NCBI GenBank assembly: GCA_016933045.1
Contig: JAFGBR010000021.1
Span: 88,886 to 149,755 of the forward strand
Origin: Marinilabiliaceae bacterium
Lineage (GTDB): Bacteria; Bacteroidota; Bacteroidia; Bacteroidales; Marinilabiliaceae
DNA length: 60,870 nt
Reading direction: 5' to 3'
The position numbers and the translations under genes are program-made. This document shows positions 56,601-60,870 of this stretch, one piece after another; within the stretch, counting starts at the first letter, position 1; each line of letters starts with the position of its first letter. Below the pieces are notes generated by a model. That model was not told where the DNA came from, searched no databases, and saw nothing but the letters and a program-made list of their open reading frames with translations.

Positions 56601-56701
56601 ATAAACCAGTACCTTCGGATGATTATTGGTTTGTTGTATTTTTAAAGGCAGAAAATATTACTCATAAAATTATTAAAGGTCATTTTACTCTAAAACGATA
56701 A
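50690..56701 (+). CDS. Giant T9SS surface protein: IgGFc-binding-like head, about 19 Cys-paired repeats, gliding CTD
   Basis: 2003 residues from ATG 50690; a GTG at 50642 would put 16 non-signal residues in front of the signal peptide MKKYILVIAYMFF...LFSQ. Residues about 30-450 match an IgGFc-binding N-terminal-like region, with two copies of IVATEDNT (RIDIVATEDNTQV and KLYIVATEDNTNI) and SAILPPSRCTGSRSV. From about 465 to 1905 there are about 19 repeats of 70-85 residues of the form LGxD...C.GD...Y.W...GC...DT..V, each with two cysteines. The C-terminal 90 residues are a gliding motility-associated domain (FTPNNDGYNDTW, IYDRYGKLLIS, WNGEYNN). It is probably a long surface adhesin; the ligand is unknown. 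Confidence 0.88.
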   Translation: MKKYILVIAYMFFSFVSLFSQVDTEFWFVAPEVTDEHQDESLLFRISGLDQTAHVTISQPANPAFTPITLTVNANTLRTINMTEYKSTSENLPINTVNNWGYLITSDVPITVYYEVSNWYNPDKFTLKGENALGTEFFTVGQNDYSNHTKDGYTKAYERIDIVATEDNTQVTVTPTDDCVGHDKDVPFTITLNRGQTYSIQAESRKNNRSLAGTHITSTKNIAVTISDDSIDMTIGSQNPSNWDLIGDQLIPVSVTGTEYVAVRTYFNEHDAGGGVNNAQKLYIVATEDNTNIYFDGNTKNVKKLNRGELYEVNIQDVATLVNSDKPIYVYQLTSINGEMGSAILPPSRCTGSRSVSFVRIFKFGFWVQLATKSKNIDDFTLVDENGSIVSLTSHITWGVVPGTDSGDPANTWYASTIDMSSLVSTGHQYTIKNSSGLFHMGIVDQISSSLNFGYFSSYSSLKIDGLTQQCYGSVVQLNANATGARSYEWYSTTTGNAVLSTSPLLEVTETATYWVVVEMEEEGCILPDSIDVNFNLPEFDLGPADTALCDGEVITFNPPLGYDSYLWDNNSSVTSRSVTVIDNMHQEIWLEITDEQGCTARDTIIVTDLPNAELNLTTTNHGQICLGDTIFDRANMPHYQWVVQGQPINPADTLSYYVPKQAGSINLSVTATTNDGCSTTEMVQVTVNSPTTINLADVSECPNISYTYTLPAGMQTYNWSNGSKTNTATFNSPGEVWVTITDNNGCFATDTSTFDWKKVVEVPLSMESACINTGVTLSANNILVSNYSWSFSDGTNPAVNLNNTQKTYSLTDLSTSNDGYYIVEGVNSDGCQVVDTIDLTVLTVPDINLGNDRFFCDGDSTYIKYSNNQLYNYQWSTPGNTAYSSNNGIWVKNADTYYLSAQDIDNGCFTHDTIVVTVNPLPKPSLPDTIICFGKSYTFNPGVFSSYKWSNGGISQQITTMFPTTVSVTVTNEYGCKASTTGSMKYHQKTYVSAKDTGVCAGDDITLEMSHNLNVGTVKWSFNHVDSVISTGSYNHQINAATIADQGIYIVTGLDVHGCDVRDQLELTVGTTPPLELGVNRPMCIGDTITVDASQGFKTYEWQIGSDPTVITSSYLLVTSIMGGEEIKVKGIHSNGCSQKDTMTITVAMDKPIIDLGGYNYECPEVGQIDIAENFSFTSNSPNPNPDSLVWFHLNNPTQIINSTIVTDPGQYAVLAYNDNMCFEWDTIEVGYHTVAPLSLNSQSVCKYDTIDLMVPSGYTGTIANYNWYSLNAANTKVLEVTNQNLTTSKGGNYVLEIEDNNSCVVEDTMYLAVKPILKPQLGPDNDFCRGDSIIIAAKQGAYKYYEWSRAANPGNVMSTSYQTYVNEADEYYITVTGFNNCYAYDTIRASINELPRVTLDLNAANSICLNSTGNIQISSATANDLTPIIPNYILWSNGEFNKNQITIDKKGSYWVMIEDVNKCKAYDSIDVSYFPKTNIGLKADTGVCDQSTIDLVSPLNIGSDIQSYQWFKGSIGASAPNQAPVDQPWNGIGTNGNYILSIIDNNGCENSDTMEVEILPIPVFDLGANKTMCMGDTILITPQKEFISYMWDNNPADNLNYKVVTTSQNHILTVVNKVGCSASDNISVVANPAPTVELGPDVSVCTYYTATIDAGPGYNYQWSTGETTQSITASRGRYSVLVSDSIGCSSTDTIAIRWYDVPDVYIGRDTFICVNQDLMLDAGSGFRSYKWHDSTTNQTTLAYLNELSEVHVIDANGCYGWDSRLVRLIPIPEINLGNDTTICETDSVLYNAGSGFLDYLWSNNSTDSMTYVANVGQHWVSAYDGCLWVQDTVEIVHFETPVIASFDTLIYARVAIFAEQGTPPYLYRHEEGVLQSNNVFAPLDAGSHVFTVVDDNGCYSMDTVSLTLDIDIDVPNYFTPNNDGYNDTWKIEGHLDMFPDSEVQIYDRYGKLLISYSAIDFEWNGEYNNKPVPSDDYWFVVFLKAENITHKIIKGHFTLKR

Positions 56702-56735
56702 GTGGTTAAATAATGAAATACTTAACGGATTGTTA

Positions 56736-56770
56736 TACAAGGCTGAAAACATACTTTTTTCAGCCTTGTA
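56736..56770 (+). other. 14-bp perfect hairpin between the giant cargo gene and its PorP gene
   Basis: TACAAGGCTGAAAA (56736-56749) and TTTTCAGCCTTGTA (56757-56770) pair without mismatch around a 7-nt loop. The element sits 35 nt after the cargo stop. Only an AT-rich stretch follows, so it may slow or stop transcription or stabilise the long upstream mRNA. It argues that this stretch is non-coding and that the PorP gene starts downstream at 56794. Confidence 0.65.
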
Positions 56771-56793
56771 ATAATATTATTTTCAGTGGTTTT

Positions 56794-57831
56794 TTGGTTA
56801 AAAAAGCGGTTGTGTTTTTTATTTTAGGCTCAACTCTTTTTATAGCAAATAACAATATTTGTGCGCAGCGTTACGCTATTTATAACTATTATTTTCACGA
56901 TAATTTTTTAATGAATCCAGCGGCAGCGGGATACAATAAATTGTGTACCGATATTAAAGCGTTTCATCGTATGCAGTGGTTTGGAATGGAGGATGCTCCT
57001 ACAACTCAATTATTAAGTTTTCAAACCGGTATATCTGGTAATTTTGCTGAGGGTACATATATTTATAAAGATAAAAATGGGTCACAGGATGAATTTGGTC
57101 TTCATCAGGCTTTTTCATACGAAATATTTTTCTCAAAAACACAAAAGACAAATTTTTCAATGACTTTTGGGTTGGGTGCTTCTGTTAATCAGCATAGGAT
57201 AGATGAAACGGGTTTTTTTGGGGGTGATTTAACCGATCCTGGAATTACGGGTGGTGTTGAGAGTGGTTGGGGATATAACTTGTCGACCGGCTTATTGTTT
57301 AAATTTAATTTTATTAGTTTGGGTATGTCGGTTGCTAATTTACTTGATCAGAATAACCCACTTTATGATGCCTATAATGAGCCCGGGTTGCCAACGGTTT
57401 ATCATTTTCATTTGGGAGCACATTTTAAACATCCAAATCGTGAACTTTATTGGGAACCATCAATTATGTACCGCGAAAGTGAGAAATATGATAATAGATT
57501 TGATATTAATGTGAAGGGAATGGTGCCATCGCCTCTAAGTGAAAATGTTTGGTTTTGGGGAGCTATTAACTATAGGAGAACAATGGATTATAAGTTTGGT
57601 AAAAATCTTGCAATTGCTGCAACAGTTGGAGCTGCTATACGACGATTGTATGCCGGATTGGAATACCAGTTTGGTTTAACTAATGCTCAATCTCAATTTG
57701 GTAGTGCTTACCAGATTGTGGTTGGATATAAAATATGTAAACGTGATTATGGAGGTATTCCTTGTTCTGAAAGAGATTATATTATGAATCTTGGTGAGAA
57801 TAATAAATATAAGAGTAAACGAAAACGATAA
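56794..57831 (+). CDS. PorP/SprF-family T9SS outer-membrane protein
   Basis: 345 residues from TTG 56794; the longest frame begins at ATG 56713. I prefer the TTG because it gives a normal signal peptide (MVKKAVVFFILG... ending at ICAQ), whereas the ATG would place 27 polar residues encoded by a perfect hairpin before it. Family features are YNYYFHDNFLMNPAAAGYNK, FHRMQWFGMEDAPTTQLLS and a barrel pattern up to QIVVGYKIC, with a basic tail KYKSKRKR. It is the partner of the giant cargo protein upstream and the last gene before a bidirectional terminator. Confidence 0.8.
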   Translation: MVKKAVVFFILGSTLFIANNNICAQRYAIYNYYFHDNFLMNPAAAGYNKLCTDIKAFHRMQWFGMEDAPTTQLLSFQTGISGNFAEGTYIYKDKNGSQDEFGLHQAFSYEIFFSKTQKTNFSMTFGLGASVNQHRIDETGFFGGDLTDPGITGGVESGWGYNLSTGLLFKFNFISLGMSVANLLDQNNPLYDAYNEPGLPTVYHFHLGAHFKHPNRELYWEPSIMYRESEKYDNRFDINVKGMVPSPLSENVWFWGAINYRRTMDYKFGKNLAIAATVGAAIRRLYAGLEYQFGLTNAQSQFGSAYQIVVGYKICKRDYGGIPCSERDYIMNLGENNKYKSKRKR

Positions 57832-57833
57832 TT

Positions 57834-57874
57834 AAAAAAAAAGAGGGTGTCAATAAAGGCACCCTCTTTTTTTT
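57834..57874. terminator. Bidirectional terminator between PorP and the M16 protease
   Basis: GAGGGTG (57843-57849) and CACCCTC (57860-57866) pair around a 10-nt loop, with an A-tract before and a T-tract after, so it serves both convergent genes. Confidence 0.9.
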
Positions 57875-60683
57875 AATTAAGCAAAACAGGTTTACCCAAA
57901 CCTAAGTTGTTAAGTTGTTCCATTTGACTTTTTGCATCGCCTACTATTAAATATATCATTTCGTTTGGTCTGATGTATTTTTCAGCAATTGTTTTGTGTT
58001 GTTCGGATGTCATCGATTTTACTATTTCTTCATCATTTTTAATATAATCGAGTGGTAAATTGTATTTGCTAATATTTTTGAGCATTCCAAGTAGGGCTTC
58101 GAGTGTTTCAAATTTGCGGGCGTTTGACTTAATAAGTGCATTTTTTGTAAACTCTAATTCTTCGTCACTAATTCCATTGGTGTATTTCTCCATTTCTGTT
58201 TTAAATATATAAACCGATTCGAGAGTTGCACTGGTACGAACACTTGCCGTTGCAACAAATGGAGCTGTTTGTTTCATCTTTTCGAAATAAGAACGGGCAC
58301 CGTAAGTGTAACCTTTTTCTTCGCGTAAAATCAGGTTAAGCACACCATTAAATGAACCTCCCAGTTTGTAATTCATAACAGTTGCAGGATAATAATCGGT
58401 ATTACAACCGTTTAAGCTAAGGTAACCGATTTTAATAACAGATTGCTTTGCCTCGGGTATATTATAAAAATATATTTTGGCAGTTTTTTCGGATTGGGGT
58501 AGTTTGTAAGTAGGAAAAATAATATTTTTTGAAGTCCATTGGTTGTTAATTGACTGAAGAGAGTTAATTACTCTGTTTTTTTCAACATTCCCTGTAATAA
58601 TAAATTTCGAAATGTTAGGTGCAAAGTTTTTGCTGTAAAAAGTTTTTAAATCGTCAATTGTAATGGATTGAATTGATTCCTCAGTACCTAGTATATTTCT
58701 CGATAATATGTGGTTTTTACCGTATAATAATTTTTTAAATTCAATATCGGCTAGTTTGTCGGGGTTAGCCATTTGTTGTTTTAAATATTGTATTGTTCTT
58801 GATTTGGCTAATAAAAATTGTTCTTCATCCCAGCGAGGCTCGAGTAGCATTTCTCGGACTAGTTCCATGGTTTTTTCAAAATTGCGCGATAGGGTATTCC
58901 CCGAAATGATAATTTCTTCATTGGCTGTGTACCACCTAATATTAGCGCCTAAAAGTTCAATTTCTTCTTCGAGTTGTTCGGGAGTTTTATTTTTTGTTCC
59001 TTCATTAAGTGCATCGGTTATTAAATTTGCAACACCAACTTTACATGTGTCATCCATTAAAAAACCGCCATCAATAATTAGTTGGAAATAAACTAAAGGC
59101 AGTTCGTTTTGTGTTACGCCATATAACTTTAATCCATTGTTTAGTGAGTCTGTCCATATTGCAGGTATGGCCAATAATGGATCCTCTCCCAAAGCAGGTT
59201 CAATAGACCGGTCTATTTTTGAAGGTGTTTTTTCAATAGGAGGAACAGAGTCGGTCGATGCAACTAATTCTTCTGCATCAGCTGCATTTTCTTCTTCTAT
59301 ATTTGCACTGTAAGAGTTGGCAATTAATAACTCTTTTTGTCCTTTAGGTACAAATCCTGATGTTATATAAGGTTTGTCTTTGATGTATTTGTTATAAACA
59401 TTTACAACATCGTTAATCGTAACGGACTGTATGTTAAGTATGTCTTGTTCAATATAAGAAGGGTCACCTTTCATTGAGTTGTAGTATGATAGTTGTAGAG
59501 CTTTATCGTAAACACTGCCTAGTTGTTGGTAAAACTCTGTTTCAATGCTTGCTTTAACACGGTCAATGTCAATTTGTGATACTCCATCTTTTTCGAATAG
59601 TTTAAATGCTTCAAAAATTCCATTTTGTATATCGGTAAGCGAGTAACCCTCATTTGCCCTGATTTGAATAAAAAAGTCGCCGGCTAGTTCGCGGTTATAA
59701 CTAAAGGCTGTAGTGTTCGATGTTATTTTCTTTTCTTTAACCAGTATTTTGTATAGAGGTGCTTTTTTTCCATCGGCTAATATTTTAGCAAGGTATTGCA
59801 GTGCATACGAATCAGGGTTAAACTCTTCAACAGTGGGCCAAATCATTGTAAGTTGTGGTACTTTGGCATAGTTATCTTCGTGATAAATATTTTTTATCGA
59901 ATCGAGTTTTACAGGCATTGGATTGCGTGGTTTAACCGCTTCGCGTTTTTGTATTTCGCCAAAATATTTATCCACATAAGCTTTTACTTCTTTAGTTTTA
60001 AAGTCTCCTGCAATAACTAGTGTAGCATTATTTGGACCATAAAAGCTGTTGTAAAAATTTTTAACATCTAAAACTGTAGCTTTTTTAATATCTTCAGTTT
60101 CTCCAATTACAGCCCAGTTGTATGGATGGTTGTCGGGATACATATTTTTGCCGAAAATAATCCAGTTGTATCCATAAGGTTGATTGTCGTAACGTTGTCG
60201 TTTTTCGTTTATTACTACATTTTGCTGATTTACAAAAGCCGGTTCTGTTACTGTATTAATGAAATATCCCATTCTATCCGATTCCATCCATAATACTTTT
60301 TCAAGAGCATTTTTAGGAACAATTTCATAATATGTTGTGTAATCGTTGGTTGTAAAGCCATTAAGAGTTCCTCCTGCATTTTGTATTTTTTGGAAATAAA
60401 CATCCTGAGGTAGGTTTTCCGACTCCTGAAAAAGCATGTGTTCAAACAGGTGAGCAAATCCTGTTTTACCTTTTACTTCGCGACTAGAACCTACATGATA
60501 CATTATGGCAACAGCTACAACAGGATCGGACTTGTCGTGATGCAAAATGACTTGAAGTCCATTTTCGAGGGTGTATTTTTCAAAGTCGATTTTAAAATCG
60601 GACGTTTTTTTTGTTGGAGTGCAACTTATAAGTAATAGGATTAAAGCGAGTACACTCAAGATTTTTTGACCGGGTTTATTCAT
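57873..60683 (-). CDS. M16-family zinc metallopeptidase lipoprotein (two fused units)
   Basis: 936 residues. The signal peptide ends in LLIS-Cys21, a lipobox. The first M16 unit has the inverted zinc motif H78-L-F-E81-H82 and the third ligand Glu160 (VVINEKRQ), so it should be active. The second unit (from about residue 510) has the R/Y-pair region (REEKGYTYGARSYFEK) but no HxxEH, as in other fused M16 enzymes where it only completes the chamber. An acidic/Ser-rich linker (EEENAADAEELVASTDS) joins them. It probably degrades peptides in the periplasm or at the inner face of the outer membrane. Nothing nearby suggests a specific substrate. Confidence 0.93.
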   Translation of the reverse strand: MNKPGQKILSVLALILLLISCTPTKKTSDFKIDFEKYTLENGLQVILHHDKSDPVVAVAIMYHVGSSREVKGKTGFAHLFEHMLFQESENLPQDVYFQKIQNAGGTLNGFTTNDYTTYYEIVPKNALEKVLWMESDRMGYFINTVTEPAFVNQQNVVINEKRQRYDNQPYGYNWIIFGKNMYPDNHPYNWAVIGETEDIKKATVLDVKNFYNSFYGPNNATLVIAGDFKTKEVKAYVDKYFGEIQKREAVKPRNPMPVKLDSIKNIYHEDNYAKVPQLTMIWPTVEEFNPDSYALQYLAKILADGKKAPLYKILVKEKKITSNTTAFSYNRELAGDFFIQIRANEGYSLTDIQNGIFEAFKLFEKDGVSQIDIDRVKASIETEFYQQLGSVYDKALQLSYYNSMKGDPSYIEQDILNIQSVTINDVVNVYNKYIKDKPYITSGFVPKGQKELLIANSYSANIEEENAADAEELVASTDSVPPIEKTPSKIDRSIEPALGEDPLLAIPAIWTDSLNNGLKLYGVTQNELPLVYFQLIIDGGFLMDDTCKVGVANLITDALNEGTKNKTPEQLEEEIELLGANIRWYTANEEIIISGNTLSRNFEKTMELVREMLLEPRWDEEQFLLAKSRTIQYLKQQMANPDKLADIEFKKLLYGKNHILSRNILGTEESIQSITIDDLKTFYSKNFAPNISKFIITGNVEKNRVINSLQSINNQWTSKNIIFPTYKLPQSEKTAKIYFYNIPEAKQSVIKIGYLSLNGCNTDYYPATVMNYKLGGSFNGVLNLILREEKGYTYGARSYFEKMKQTAPFVATASVRTSATLESVYIFKTEMEKYTNGISDEELEFTKNALIKSNARKFETLEALLGMLKNISKYNLPLDYIKNDEEIVKSMTSEQHKTIAEKYIRPNEMIYLIVGDAKSQMEQLNNLGLGKPVLLN

Positions 60684-60870
60684 TTTTAGTATATTATTAA
60701 GTATGGTCGGACTGAATTCGCATGATGAATTTTCATCCGTGATTGCAATTTACAAATCATGCTCGTTTTTTTAGAATTAAGTTTTATATACAATAGTTCG
60801 TTAAATAATGACATAAAATATTGATTTACAGCAAAATAAGAGTTGAAAATATTTGTTTAAAACCCTGATA
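60684..60870. other. Gene-free right edge
   Basis: 187 nt upstream of the M16 gene. It is AT-rich, with no convincing promoter box of the TAnnTTTG type and no reading frame entering from the right that I can support. Confidence 0.3.

Noticed and set aside
1-60870. CRISPR arrays, tRNAs, rRNAs, insertion sequences, prophage
   Set aside because: I looked for repeat-spacer periodicity, cloverleaf-like blocks with CCA ends, terminal inverted repeats flanking transposases, and phage gene runs; none was found.

Overview
The window is AT-rich DNA from a Bacteroidota bacterium, most likely a marine or sediment Bacteroidales/Marinilabiliales-type organism. Four lines of evidence support this. There are several type IX secretion (T9SS) / gliding-type C-terminal domain proteins with PorP/SprF partners. 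The arginine cluster uses the Bacteroidetes-specific acyl-ornithine transcarbamylase. Recognisable promoters carry the Bacteroidetes -7 box (TAnnTTTG, here mostly TATTTTTG). The reading frames show no conspicuous Shine-Dalgarno sequences and use TTG and GTG starts freely. A HydF gene implies [FeFe]-hydrogenase and therefore some anaerobic metabolism. I see no tRNA, rRNA, CRISPR array, transposase or prophage.

Layout. 1-1.8 kb: the tail of an unknown gene, then a ModF-like double ABC ATPase. 1.8-7.9 kb (minus strand): gltB-gltD, NADPH glutamate synthase. 8.3-12.9 kb: pstS-pstC-pstA-pstB-phoU, phosphate uptake, with a candidate Pho-type repeat upstream and a terminator-like hairpin between pstS and pstC. 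13.0-32.2 kb: a large arginine/proline/carbamoyl-phosphate region. carB diverges from argR-GNAT-argG-argC-argD-(HNH-like gene)-proC-proB-proA-argF'-argB-argE, followed by argH, citrate synthase and carA. The transcarbamylase carries the proline that marks succinylornithine specificity. The shared carB/argR control region holds two ARG boxes 21 bp apart. 32.4-34.7 kb: coaD, a thioredoxin-fold lipid/envelope-type protein without a CxxC motif, and a small CMD-like protein.

35.0-43.5 kb: a compact five-gene plus-strand cluster that I consider the most novel part. It encodes a secreted Ig-repeat protein with a gliding-motility type C-terminal domain, a PorP/SprF barrel, a PD40-propeller/PKD protein, an unrecognised secreted protein, and a membrane sensor that joins a periplasmic two-component-type propeller and Y_Y_Y domain to a cytoplasmic SpoIIE (PP2C) phosphatase. 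43.5-48.4 kb: a tightly coupled operon of Ppx/GppA, an NtrC-type regulator with no DNA-binding domain, an aspartase-like lyase and HydF. 48.4-57.8 kb: two further T9SS cargo/PorP pairs, one on each strand; the second cargo is a 2003-residue protein with an IgGFc-binding-like head and about 19 Cys-paired repeats. 57.9-60.7 kb (minus): a two-unit M16 zinc-protease lipoprotein.

How the genes fit together. Citrate synthase, GltBD, CarAB and the arg/pro genes form a continuous path from 2-oxoglutarate and glutamine to glutamate, proline, citrulline and arginine. The second half is devoted to cell-surface display through T9SS: three cargo/PorP pairs lie within 23 kb, and one is wired to a phosphatase-type sensor.
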